Part shown: positions 10,977 to 21,200 of the stretch, in pieces
Layout: every line of letters starts with the position of its first letter
Position numbering within the stretch: position 1 is the stretch's first letter
Source: Lolium rigidum
Taxonomy: Eukaryota; Streptophyta; Magnoliopsida; Poales; Poaceae
DNA length: 64,000 nt
Direction: 5' to 3'
NCBI RefSeq assembly: GCF_022539505.1
Contig: NC_061514.1
Span: forward strand, 338,999,090-339,063,089
Notes under the pieces: model-generated
Databases searched by the model: none
Told to the model about the DNA's origin: nothing
Seen by the model: the letters and a program-made list of their open reading frames with translations, nothing else
Made by a program: the position numbers and the translations under genes

Positions 10977-13444
10977 GAGTATCTCTAGCCGCGTCCCTTA
11001 AAGCGTTCTCTAAAGAGCGTCAGATCGAACGTTTGGAAGACGTGTTTCGTTTGTGTTATGTTTGGGGGACGTCGCACCTCAGCCGCGTCCCCAAACGTCA
11101 CCCCCAAACCGAAATTCAAATAGTTTGCATTCAAACGAGATAGTTTATGTTGAAGTTTTCGTGATCAGAGTAGCCGCGGTCAAAGTACTGCGGCGCGCGG
11201 TCATATTACAGACAAGCGTAAATTAGAAGAAGGGGAAGGGGTTGGGCGACTGCGATGCCGACGGCGCATCCTGAGTCGACGTCGGCCCATCGATCACGAC
11301 GACCTCGTAAGGATCTGCCCAGTGTGCATGCTCCATCACCGACACCGAGGCAGAGGCCGATGCCGCTGGCGCCGAGTCAGAGGCCGACGCAGGTGTACTA
11401 GCAGATGCTGCCACTGACGCGTCTACGGGCTCTTTGCTCCGGGGTTGGGGTTGCTGCCGCAGCCGCTACCTCGGCCACCATTTTGGTTTCGATGTCGTTG
11501 AGGATCTAGCCTTTAACGAAGTTGTGCGCCGCCCGCGTCTGGGCGCGGGGGGGGGGGGCATTCCTTCTTCAGCAGGGACATGTCGTCCTTGCGTTTCTTG
11601 AGCTCCATCTTCCCCTCTTACCTCTTGTGCAGCGCCGCCCATCTTTCGTCGGTCTTTTTGTCGCGGAAGAGCAGGGGTCGAGAGACCTCGGCGAGGCACT
11701 GCGTGAACGACACCAGCGTGTTCTCGGTCGACGCAGCGTCGTCCAAGGCGGCCTTGGAAGCCCTATTGCCGATAGGGCACCCTGCCGATGTTGCCAGTGG
11801 AGCATCCAGATCAATGACGTCTTTCCCCTTTGACAACGATCTAGCGCGTCAACCGCCATTTCTCGTTCATTTTGAGCTTGCTATAGCAATGGATCAGTGC
11901 GAAAGACCTATGCCCTTCCGAGTACTTCCGGTACAACTCCATGGCCTTGTCAAACTAACCAAAGGAAATGCAATTAGATCGTCGAACAAACTAGGCGCCA
12001 AAGATTATCGTAGAAAGAGGCGTACCACGTCACTGATGTTCACACCGCTGTCGGCTCTGGTCTCGACCTCGTGATGGTACCCATGGAACGAGTTCACCGA
12101 CGCCTGGATGATGGCCTAGCGCGTCAACATTGGCTTTTGGATCCTCTTCATTGTCACTTTGCGGTACACGACGTTGACTAGCTTGCGCTCGTCGAACTCC
12201 ACCTTGATCGTCGCCCAATACTTTCCGTATTTTTGGTTGGCGCCGATGATGGAGTCATGGCTCACCGTCGCCCACGAGTCGCAGAGACATAGATCCTCCA
12301 GAACCGTCCACTTGGGGCCTCGTGTGCCCGAGGCCTTCTTCTTCCCCACGCCGTCCGCGCCAACCTCCACGAGATCATCTGCATCCGCCGCGTCCTCTTC
12401 GTCGTCGTCGTCCTCTTCGTCTACCCCCTCCTAGCTCTCCTCCTCCTTTTCCTCCTCCTACTCCTCCTCCACATCCACCTCCTCACCAACGGTGCTCGCG
12501 AATTCGAGCGGGCCACTGCGGCCCGTAAACGGGACGATGTCCGCACCGTGGCCTGGCTCACGATGGGTCGCATGCTCGTACGTCGGGGAGTAGAACATGG
12601 TGTTGGGGTTGAAGCCACCATGTGGCAGCGTATCCTCTTACCGCGGCGACAAGTTTGGCATCACGCAGCCGGAAGTGGCGGAGGGCTCATCGTTGTAGAA
12701 CCCGGATGTCGGCGGAGACAACACTCCTGGAGTGTACACCAGCGCCGACACAGTCCATGGGCTCGTGTTGTTGACCGCGATACACGCGGCCAGCGAGTGC
12801 TGTTGCGCGCACGCCGCCACCATCTTGTTCTCCTGCTGCGCCACACTCCGTCTCCTCCGCTCCACCATCGAAAGCTTGCGGCGCAGGCAGTCTTGTTGCC
12901 ATTGATCGTCCGTCCAGCCTTCCAGCTTCTTCTTCGGAGCCGGCGCCTTCCGCGGCTTCGCGACGGGCGCCTTCGCCCCTTTCGTCCCGTTGCCCGGCGG
13001 CTTGGTGGCCGCGTTCTTGGGCACTTTTTTTGGGCCTGTCGGCGGCACCATGGATGGGGAGAGGTAGCGGCGGTGGGAGGGACATCGTAGCGATGGCGGG
13101 AGAGAGTAATGAATCAGCGGGATAGGTGGTGAAATGTGTTGGGAGGGCAGAAATGCGCGGCGGGAGAGCTGCGATGTGGCGGGAGAGGTGCGATTTGGCG
13201 GGAGAGGGAGACAAACTTTTCCTGTGCTGATGACGCATCGGTCCCGCCTCGTCTCGCTTTTCGTTGTGTCCGGCGTGCCCGGAGCATCCCCTGTGTAGCG
13301 TGGACGGGCTCGGGGCACCGGACACCTTATTAGGCCGCGCCGGATAAAGAGATGCTTTGGGGCACGCGCCTGGGAACGTATTTCTGGTCCGACGCGTCCC
13401 AAATCCCATTGAGGGATGCTTTGGAAGACGCACTGGAGATGCTC
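10977..13444. mobile_element. PIF/Harbinger element H1 (2.47 kb)
   Basis: Terminal inverted repeats are GAGTATCTCTAGCCGCGTCC on the left and (reversed) GAGCATCTCCAGTGCGTC on the right. They are flanked by a TAA target duplication (10974-10976 and 13445-13447). It carries an ORF1-type Myb/SANT protein remnant but no DDE transposase, so it is non-autonomous or internally deleted. It is inserted in peroxidase promoter copy 1. Confidence 0.85.
11220..13051 (-). pseudogene. Harbinger ORF1-like Myb/SANT DNA-binding protein, broken
   Basis: ORF1 proteins of PIF/Harbinger elements bind the ends and import the transposase. On the minus strand a start at 13051 (MVPPTGPKK) gives a Lys/Pro/Ala-rich N-terminus with a basic WTDDQWQQDCLRRK segment (about 12860-12920). 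A Myb/SANT-like domain follows at about 12180-12330 (RGPKWTVLEDLCLCDSWATV, then IIGANQKYGKYWATI). A NAM-associated C-terminal domain is at about 11640-11830 (GCPIGNRASKAALDDA). The pieces lie in different frames with stops between, so the gene is broken. The terminal Ala/Ser-rich frame at 11223-11414 is probably its tail. The domain order matches the family; exact exon limits are not resolved. Confidence 0.65.
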
Positions 13445-13460
13445 TAACCGACACACATTA

Positions 13461-15140
13461 GAGCATCTCCAGTCGCGTCCCCCAAACGGCACCGGATTGA
13501 GCGTTTGGGGACGTGTTTTGTTCGTGCCGCGTTTGGGGGTCGTCGCTCCCCATTCGCGTCCCCCAAACAAAATTTCGGAAATTTTAAACTTGAGCAAGAT
13601 TCGATAAAATTTATCCAAACTTGGCATATATTACATATATTCGAATGAGATTCGACTAAATTTAAACTAAACCTAATCTAGAAGTACTTGCGGCGGACGG
13701 AGGCATCGTAGTACTGGTGGAAGTTGTAGATGTCGTCGGTGATGACTTCCTGCTTGACGCGCTCGTCGGGCTCGTCCTTCACCAGGCCGCTTGGTCCTAC
13801 CTCGCCGTCGTCGGTGAGGTCCACGAGCGGCTTACCGGTGTCACGGATGGACATGGCGATCGCCGTGTCGAGGTAGGCGTCCTTGTTGTTCAGCGACGCC
13901 AGGTACGCCGCTCGCAGCCCTGGGCAGTCCTCGGGGTCGTCGCTGCTGGCGATGAGCCGCTGCTGTCGCTAGTACTCCGCCAGCAGCGCCGCCTTCGCCG
14001 CTTCCTCGTCGTCCTGCTCCTCCTTCACCTCCGGCTTCGGGATGAGGAGGGCGCCGCCGCACCTCTCTTGCTGACGTCGGCTGCCGCTGTCGCCGCGCCT
14101 CGAATTGACGGGCGTCGCCGGCTCCTCCTTCACCACGCGATTGGGGACGGTGTAGGGCGCGGAGCGGTACGACGAGGACGGCGTCGATCGGGCCGGTCCT
14201 CGGCTGCCATTGCGCTGCGGGAAACGGTGGCGGTGAGGACGGCGCCTCCAACCTTGGAGCACCGGTGTGGACGATGTTCTACAGGGTGCGCCCCAAAACA
14301 GCGTGCGCCCTTCCCTGTTCCAGCTGTTCGGCCCGCCGACGAGGCCGGTGGTGCTGCGCATCTCCATGTCGTACTTCGCCTGGAAGTAGGTGCCCCACCA
14401 GGCGTCGTTGTTTTTGGCCGCCCAGGTCGGATCAGCCCGATCCTCGGCGTCGAGTTCAGCCCGCCGGGCCCTGATGGCGTCCTTCCAGCGCTCCGTGCCC
14501 GGGGTCGGCCGCGTCGGGACTCCTATGCGCATCTTCCAGCCGCCGCTGCTTGGAAGGCGCATGTCCGACGAGACGGGATATCCCGCGTGGTACAACGCCC
14601 ACGCCTCCTTCACGGTGAGGCTGCCGCGGCCGAAGCCGTTCGCCGCGGCGATCTTGCGGGTGGACGACGACATTGCTTTGAACGGCGAGGAAAAGATCTG
14701 GGGGCGGCGAGGAGAAGATTTGGGAGCGGCGAGAGATTGGGATGAACTGCAGGGCCGCGGCAGACGAAGCGGCAGCGGGTGGCTGCACGCAATAACGCCG
14801 GCGCGGACGGCCACGCGGCCATGTACGAAGAGACGCATCCCTACGTCGTCTGAGAAAACTGGGACGCCATTAAAACGTCGCTTGACCAAAGGTAGGCGAC
14901 GGGGTTTTAGGCTTCCGAGGCGCTGGCGCGTCGGTCCCGCCACGCCTCGCCTCGCTTTTCGTTGTGTCCGGCGTGCCCGGAGCGTCCCCTGTGGGGCGGG
15001 GATGGGCTCAGGGCGCCGGACACCGTATCGTACCACGCTGGACAAAAAGCGACTTTGAGAGACGCGGCTCGGAACGTTTTTTGTCCGGCGCGCTCCAAAT
15101 CGCTTTGGAGGACAGTTTGGGGATGCGACAAGAGATGCTC
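13461..15140. mobile_element. PIF/Harbinger-like element H2 (1.68 kb)
   Basis: The left end is GAGCATCTCCAGTCGCGTCC and the right end reads (reversed) GAGCATCTCTTGTCGCATCC. They are flanked by a TTA duplication (13458-13460 and 15141-15143). H2 lies only 13 bases of promoter sequence away from the H1 target duplication. It holds one long minus-strand ORF and no transposase. Confidence 0.85.
13678..14673 (-). pseudogene. Transposon-carried hypothetical protein, one internal stop
   Basis: The minus-strand frame from ATG 14673 reads 234 codons (MSSSTRKIAAANGFG...) to a TAG at 13971-13969. It then stays open in the same frame to a natural stop at 13678, about 331 codons in all. The single TAG sits where CAG (Gln) would fit before RQQRLIAS, so it looks like one C-to-T change. 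The N-terminus has a WALYHAGYPV motif and an RLPSSGGW segment. The C-terminal half is acidic, with VKEEPATPV and VKQE sites of SUMO-consensus type, and ends in YYDASVRRKYF. I recognise this as a grass protein type found inside Harbinger-like elements; its function is unknown. Confidence 0.6.
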
Positions 15141-15143
15141 TTA

Positions 15144-15234
15144 CACATACGCTGCAAAGGTCCTCTACTCCCGGTTACGGTGTTGTTTGCTGTGCCGGAA
15201 CTATAAATACACATGGAGAGCAGCAAGTTGGCTG
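15144..15234 (+). promoter_or_regulatory. Peroxidase promoter copy 1, proximal part with TATA box
   Basis: After H2 the duplicate continues with GCGCTGCAAAG-like sequence, TGTGCCGGAACTATAAATAC (TATA box 15201-15210) and AGAGCAGCAAGTTGGCT, matching 15967-16010 upstream of the real gene. The similarity ends at about 15234, before any ATG or peroxidase coding sequence. Confidence 0.75.
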
Positions 15235-15569
15235 CTGATCGGACTGGTGGTCCGAGGCTGCTGATCGGCTCCCCGCGCCGATTCGCAAGGATTTCCGCTC
15301 ATGTGCTCTGCTAACGATGCGGTATATTTAGCTTCAGAGGAACGCTAGGGTTTCGGTGGTGATATCATCTTGGCCCACTCCCTCCTAGAGATCATCGATA
15401 GCGAGTGGATTTCTTGGGTCCTTCGTAGGAGTACGCATCTTAGAACAATAGACTAGCCCGAGGGAGGTCTTGGTGGATGCGTTGTTCTTGTACAAAACCC
15501 TTTTTCTGGCAAGCTTAATATAAAAACCCGTAGATCTCCTGCGGGTTCTCGAAAAAATTTACTTAGAAT
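15235..15569 (+). repeat. Unclassified insert, possible LINE 3' end
   Basis: Sequence between promoter copies 1 and 2. Its right end, AATATAAAAACCCG...CGGGTTCTCGAAAAAA at 15518-15557, has a small hairpin followed by an A run, as grass L1-type LINE 3' ends often do. No target duplication was found. Alternatively it is ordinary intergenic or degraded gene sequence. Confidence 0.35.
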
Positions 15570-16065
15570 ATGTAAAACGAATTATAAATGGGATTTAAGT
15601 GGGATCTGTCCTAAGTTCGATCATATGATGTGTTCGATCTAGGGTATCAAGTGGGATTTCACTTAAGTTGCACTTACAGTTTATTTTTGAATTTTGTACT
15701 GTAAATTTGGATGCAAAAAAAAGTACAGTAGAATTGGTAGAATGAATTATCAAGTGAGATTTTAGCGGGATATGGAATCCCAGTTGACATCGTAGTTCGA
15801 TCATATGCAAGTAGTGGGAGTATGCATAATGCAGCAGTATAATCAAGCAGTCCCACCGCGATTGATGCACCCACATCAACTTGTGTGTGCTCTCCACGTT
15901 CCCGGCTGGCCGTTTGACTAACTAACCGACACACATGCGCTGCAAAAGACATCTTCCACCTCTGATGTGCCGGAACTATAAATACACATGCAGAGCAGCA
16001 AGTTGGCTTCATCTCATCTTGTCTCTCCAGCAAACACTACCAAGCTGACCCGAGCAGGTAGGCAT
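15570..16065 (+). promoter_or_regulatory. Promoter and 5' leader of the intact peroxidase (copy 2)
   Basis: TATA box CTATAAATAC at 15976-15985; the start codon at 16066 is 81 bases after it, giving a leader of roughly 55 bases. An in-frame ATG at 15988 lies almost on the TATA box and so is probably upstream of transcription start. The region is duplicated at 10618-15234 and, more diverged, at 20520-21060. Confidence 0.75.
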
Positions 16066-17264
16066 ATGGCGCCCAAGCTTGCCGTTCTCGCCGTGCTCGC
16101 GTCTTTGCTCGGTGCCGTGTCCTGCGAATTGACAATCTCATTATACGCCGGCTACGGCTTTCCAACCCCGAATCCCAACCAGCCGTATAAGCTCCCACAG
16201 GCTTCTCCTCCCAAGAACCCTAACCCTAACCTCAAGGTCGGCTACTATGCCGACAAGAAATGCCCCCAGGCTGAGGAGATTGTGAAAAGGGCTGTGGAGA
16301 AAGCCACCGCAGGCGAAAAGGCCGGGCTCATCCGCCTCTTCTTCCATGATTGCTTTGTCGAGGTACCACAAATTTTACTCAGTTCGTGCAGTATTCATAT
16401 AGTTTTGCATGACAGGATAATTAGAGTAGCTGGCTCACAATGTTGCCTGGGCGACGTGGTTCTCTTCAGGGCTGCGATGCCTCCGTCCTGCTGGCCGGCT
16501 CAGAGACGGAGAGGACGGCCATCCCGAACCTGAGCCTGCGTGGGTTCAACATAATCGACGCGGCAAAGGCTGCCCTCGAGGAGGAATGCAAGGGCGTCGT
16601 CTCCTGCGCCGACATCGTCGCCTTCGCCGGACGGGACGCCAGCTGCAGCCTAAGCGACGGCAAAATCAACTACGACGTGCCGGCTGGCCGCCTTGACGGG
16701 AAAGTATCACGCGCCAACGACACCTTCTTGAACCTGCCCCCACCCTTCGGCGGCCTCAAACTGATCACAGACATGTTCGCTGCAAAGGGGCTCGACCAAA
16801 CCGACATGCTCGTGCTTTCCGGTGCGCACTCCATCGGCCGCTCTGCCTGCGGCTCCTTCGCCAACCCCTTCTCCAACCGTTTGCAGGCTGACAACTCCAG
16901 CACGGCGATGAACCGCACGCTCGCCGACCAACTGAACACGACATGCACTGCGGACAGCGTAAATGTGCCGCAGGATTACAAGACCCCCTACGCGTTGGAC
17001 CACCAGTACTACAAGAACGTGCAGGAACACAATGTGCTCTTCACCTCCGATGCGGTACTGCTGGAGTCACCGGAGACCAAGGTCTTGGTGGATTCATTTG
17101 CCCGTGACCCTTTCTTTTTGTCGGATATTATTCCAATTGGCCGAAACCCCTGGTACGATGCATTCGCTAAAGCCATGGTGAAGATGGGAAACTGGGAGGT
17201 GAAGAACAGCACCGTGGGCGAGATCAGGCAATTCTGCGGGAAGGTCAATGACAAGACCTATTAA
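16066..17264 (+). CDS. Class III secretory plant peroxidase (two exons)
   Basis: Haem peroxidase (EC 1.11.1.7) that uses H2O2 to oxidise phenolics in the wall or apoplast. Exons are 16066-16362 and 16470-17264; the 107-base phase-0 intron has GT-AG ends and falls after the distal HDCFVE, a typical site. The protein is 363 aa. Residues 1-20 are a signal peptide, followed by a Pro/Asn-rich segment (about 33-56). Distal Arg90 and His94 lie in [15 protein letters not shown]; proximal His219 lies in LSGAHSIG (family usual: SGGHTIG). The eight conserved cysteines map to 66/139, 96/101, 145/355 and 226/258. Five N-glycosylation sequons are visible. The start was chosen because it gives the signal peptide and lies downstream of the TATA box. 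The gene is uninterrupted and GC-rich, the only intact host gene here. The physiological substrate is unknown. Confidence 0.93.
16363..16469 (+). other. Intron of the peroxidase gene
   Basis: Donor GTACCA at 16363 and acceptor TCTTCAG ending 16469. Removing it joins GTC GAG to GGC TGC GAT, restoring the family-invariant Cys-Asp-Ala-Ser motif. Confidence 0.9.
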
Positions 17265-18380
17265 GGCCCTATCTACACCCGTTGATCATCAACCCATCTT
17301 TATGGAGAGTAACGTTTTCCTAGTATACGGTTTTCGGTTTACTTTTCTTGTTTACTTCCAATGAAGGCTTTGTACCTTCGTGTATTTTGTACCGCGTCCT
17401 AATACCGCCATTCATGTATCATCTTTATTCACTTTTTATTTGATATGATAATTCACTGCTACTGTACTTCTTTTTTGCACTGAATTTTGGCAACTACGCC
17501 AATTTCCCTCACCCAGAATATGTGGTACAGTCAAACCATACGGTCGTGGATTACTGTACCTCATGACGTTAAAACTCCCGTCTTTTTTGTTAATATACAG
17601 GCATCATTTTGTCGTACGAACTTTGATTGTGGTGTTATTGGACTGGTTGGATTTGTATGGTTGAAGGCAGCAACACCGTTGAAAAATATCACTTTTTCAG
17701 TCTTCAAATGGCTAAGTTAGGATGTCTGTATCTCCTCCGTATATAACCTTTTTTGGTTTCTTTCTTCGTGATTTGTTGATAAATATTCAAAACACCGACA
17801 CACAAAAAACCATGGAAACCTGATAAAAAAAACTAATAAAACTACTAATTGTTCAAAACTGACATAAAAATGAATGAGAACACGTAATCATGCATAATAA
17901 ACTTAATATTTGCTAGATGGAGCATGTAACGAGAGACATTTTATAATGAAAGAATATGCTTAAAACACCATATAGAATCGACACATCAGCTTACTATTCT
18001 TCAGAGCTTATTAGACGTGCCAATAAGTATAAAAGTCACTAGGTAACTTCCTTGTAAGAGAAATAATTACGTAACTTCAGTTGAAATCTCCAAGAAAGAT
18101 ATTCGGTTTTCAAGCTAACTTGCATGAGATAGCCTATGCTTTGTTATATCATCTATATACAATCTTTGTATTCTGTATTAAACCTTCTAACTGTGCTGAA
18201 CTTTACCACGATCAATAAACACGGAGCACCCAGCAAAACGACACTAACCCAGATGCTAGTTTTATGGAAACAAGGTCAACATTAATTCGAGTGGCCAGTT
18301 AAAATATAAGACCTCAATAGCGTACACAAGGATTACGGTAGCACACGGAAGGATTCGAAAAAAAACCGTTAACGTACAGT
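17265..18380. other. 3' flank of the peroxidase gene, no gene seen
   Basis: AT-rich sequence containing the presumed 3' UTR and poly(A) region of the peroxidase (to about 17450). No reading frame of substance and no recognisable transposon ends were found. Confidence 0.6.
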
Positions 18381-18499
18381 AGTGTTTCGCAAACGGGTCG
18401 TGAAAGGAGAATCTTGTGTGACTATTTTGCGACAAGCTTTTATTCCGGCTCGTTTCTTTTCTTCTCCCTATCACAAACTATTGGTCGTGGCAAAATTGT

Positions 18500-18960
18500 G
18501 TTTAAATCTTTCCCGAGGTTGCCTCCTCCCATTCCGTCGACGTGTAGCCTCTTCGCCTTCCTCCCGCGTGCCACGCGTCGCCGATGAGTCGGCTTCTTCG
18601 TCTGGCCTACACAAAGCCTCCCGCACTGCAGTATCGGCACCCACCATCATTACGATAGACAAGCACCTCACTGCGTCATGGTTCGCACCAAGAAGACCGC
18701 TCGGCTTTTCTGCGTCGCGCAGTACCCGCAGGCGAAGCACCACCGTGTACAACAGGAGACACCGGTGGTGGAGCAAGCGCCTCCAAGAGGCTCCGTTGAT
18801 GGAGCAGGCGCCTCCTGTGGTGGAGGAGGAGCACTTCGGCTGGTCCTCCTCCGACGATGAAGGCGAAAGAAATCTGGAGGACAATGAAGATGTAGCTATT
18901 GCGAGTGATAAAGATGAGTCGCCACAACTACAGTGGTGGGCTAGTATTTTTAAAATAATA
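18500..18960 (+). other. GC-rich coding-like relic, unclassified
   Basis: An isolated GC-rich patch between AT-rich flanks. One frame (18382-19098) contains an acidic stretch EEEHFGWSSSDDEGE. Another (18678-18860) starts MVRTKKTARL, resembling the first ten residues of histone H3, and then diverges at once. No complete gene, splice pattern or family can be supported. It is most likely a captured or decayed gene piece. Confidence 0.3.
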
Positions 18961-19177
18961 CATTTTTTTGTTTCAATCCAAAAATATTACGCAGATTCAC
19001 AGTTTTCCAAAAATAATACTGTGTTGCCTTCGGAACACCGACACGACTGGTCGGTCACCAGTTGGCCGATTGCCTCATGTTCGCTACGAGGTAGCTGATT
19101 AGGTCCTGGCAGGCTTGCCCACCACGTCGACAATCAAATCAGATAAGTAATTGGCTTTTAGTTAGCCGATAGGACTA

Positions 19178-19840
19178 AGGCCTACTTCTTTTGAGCGTAT
19201 GCTTATGGAGAAGCCAGCTTATGGGTTGCGGTGGGGAGAAACTCATGTGGGGAAAAAGCTCGTAGAAGTAGTTCTCCCCTTCTTCTGGGCTTATGAAATT
19301 TGATGTATCGAGTTGTGCATTGTCCATAATGCCATTGATATGATAGATAAGTGAAAATACCATATGTCAGGACATTTTCTATGCCTACGTCTGATGTGCT
19401 GATTTATTGGATATATATATATCGTGCCTTCATGCTGAAAATTTTCAAGGGGGGCTACTTTCTTCTTCAGCCAGCATCTTGTACTAATCAACACATTAAA
19501 AAAATGAGAGAGGAGGGTACCACGAACAGAAAGAAAGGAAACATACGCTGGGGTGGGATTTTGTTTTTGCTCCAGCACGGGCTGAATCGAGGAAAACACT
19601 TCGTCGCGTTCGGTGCAGTCTCGAGGTAATATCAGGAGCGAACAGGGGCTACAACAAATACCGCTTCAATTTTTCTTGGAAAATCCTGGGAAGCTGCCCT
19701 TTCTTAGTTTCTCCCGGCCGCCAAATTTACACTACGCGGAGGCTCGGCGGTTGGGAGAAGCCGCCCAGAAATTTTCAGTTCTTTTAGACTTTAGTTTCTC
19801 TGGACCTATAAGCTGTGTCTCATAAGCTAAAAAGTAGTGG
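19178..19840. mobile_element. Candidate non-autonomous hAT-like/MITE element
   Basis: Ends GGCCTACTTCTTTT (left, about 19180) and AAAAAGTAGTGGCC (right, about 19837) are imperfect inverted repeats. Next to each are GCTTATG/CATAAGC phrases in inverted orientation. No transposase is visible. The target duplication could not be settled, so the class is tentative. Confidence 0.4.
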
Positions 19841-19845
19841 CCTAA

Positions 19846-20310
19846 ACCGCAACTGATTTGCACGTGGAAATTATCAGTTATATCTTAGTTATAATTGAAA
19901 CAAAATCCCGGTTGCCACCTGTTTGTAACTAAAAGATGACAGTTGCAACACTATTTGCACTGGAAGAAAATCTCAGTTACAATCACACTTGCAAGTAAAA
20001 AATCATCTCAATGACAACTCTAGTTATAGACCCATTCGTTACCGAAAAATCTTAGTTGCAACCTTGTTTCCAACTGCAGAAAATGTTAGTTGCAAGCTTA
20101 GTTACAAGCTCACTTCCAACTAAAAAACCTCCGTTGTTGCAACTTCACTTGAATCTGTAAAAATCACAGTTACAATCCAATTATAACTAATGTGCAAGTT
20201 ACAACCCGATTTGCAACCGGTAAATAATCAGTTACAACCCCAATTGGAACTATTGCCACTGAGATTTATCAATATAAAAAAATTTAAATAAAATAATTAA
20301 GTTGCAACCA
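19846..20310. repeat. Degenerate AGTTGCAAC/AGTTACAA repeat array
   Basis: About twenty imperfect copies of an (A)GTTGCAAC or CAGTTACAA core occur at irregular 20-40 base spacing over roughly 450 bases. The GTTGCAAC form is self-complementary. No reading frame was found. It borders the hAT-like element and may be part of an unrecognised element. Confidence 0.6.
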
Positions 20311-20519
20311 GGGCTCTCCTCATGAATCAGTCACCTCAAACAGCCGCTCTCTTCCCGAGCATAGAAACAACAACCTCTTAATGTTCCAAATAAAAAAGAA
20401 AGTAAATAGATTAGCATTACCCAGGAACAGTAGCAGCCCACGACAGGAGACCTTCGGCTGGCCGGATGACTTTCTCCTCAATGATTTAAGAAGTAAAACA
20501 TCAAGAGTATCTCTAACCA

Positions 20520-21200
20520 GCGCATACATGCAAACCGATCATGTCGACCACCTAGTTGTAGTTTCTATAATGGAGCAATTAATCAAACTAGTGCCGCCGC
20601 GATGCACGCGCATAAACTTGTGTGCTCATTACATTTTCCCGGCTGGCCGGGTGACTAACCAACAAACACATGCGCTCCAAAACTTTTCCTCCCGGTGTTA
20701 AGGTGATACCTGAAAGTAGCCATATGTGGCGCACCAATTAATGAGGTGAGAGATGTGAGTAGTATCATAATATGATACCGTATCATTGCACGTAAAACTA
20801 GAAAATTTAATAGCAAATATCATGTACACAAATTTACATTGAGATTCTACAAAATATTAAATATGATGATACTATGATACTATCTTATGATACTATGCAT
20901 TATGGGGTAGTATCATAAACTAGTATCATGTGCATGTTAGTGGTGTATGATACTTCTCATTACGACTAGTCTCATGTGCCGACACTATAAATACAGATGC
21001 AAAACAGCATGTTCGCAACGCGTACCAATTGCATTGTCTCGATTGGCCAGGTCGCATCTTCATCAACACACGGTTGTGAAGCGCAGGCACTCGGGGCTTC
21101 GACAAGAACTTTCGCCCCCGGCCATGATACCTACAAACCACCCGGCGGCTGACTCGCGTGTACAGTAGAGACACAAACTTTGCTACTTCCACTCGGCGAG
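20520..21200 (+). promoter_or_regulatory. Peroxidase promoter copy 3 (orphan, diverged)
   Basis: Matches to copy 2 include CCGCCGCGATGCAC, TTCCCGGCTGGCC, ACACATGCGCTCCAAAA, then after a MITE TGTGCCGACACTATAAATAC (TATA 20985-20994) and the leader GCAAAACAGCA. No peroxidase coding sequence follows before solo LTR E3 starts at 21201, nor after it at 39352. It is therefore an orphan promoter of a lost paralogue. Confidence 0.65.
20700..20975. mobile_element. MITE-like insertion in promoter copy 3
   Basis: An AT-rich block rich in GATACTATGATAC and AGTATCAT phrases in both orientations, able to fold back. It sits exactly where copy 3 is discontinuous relative to copies 1 and 2 (between CCCGGTGTTAAGG and TGTGCCGACAC). 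Terminal repeats are imperfect, so the superfamily is not assigned. Confidence 0.5.

Noticed and set aside
15988..16065. Upstream in-frame start for the peroxidase
   Set aside because: The ATG is only a few bases from the TATA box and would bury the signal peptide; the start at 16066 is preferred.
20500..20520. Possible Harbinger terminus GAGTATCTCTAACC
   Set aside because: One end only, no partner end or duplication found; it could also be part of promoter copy 3 flank.
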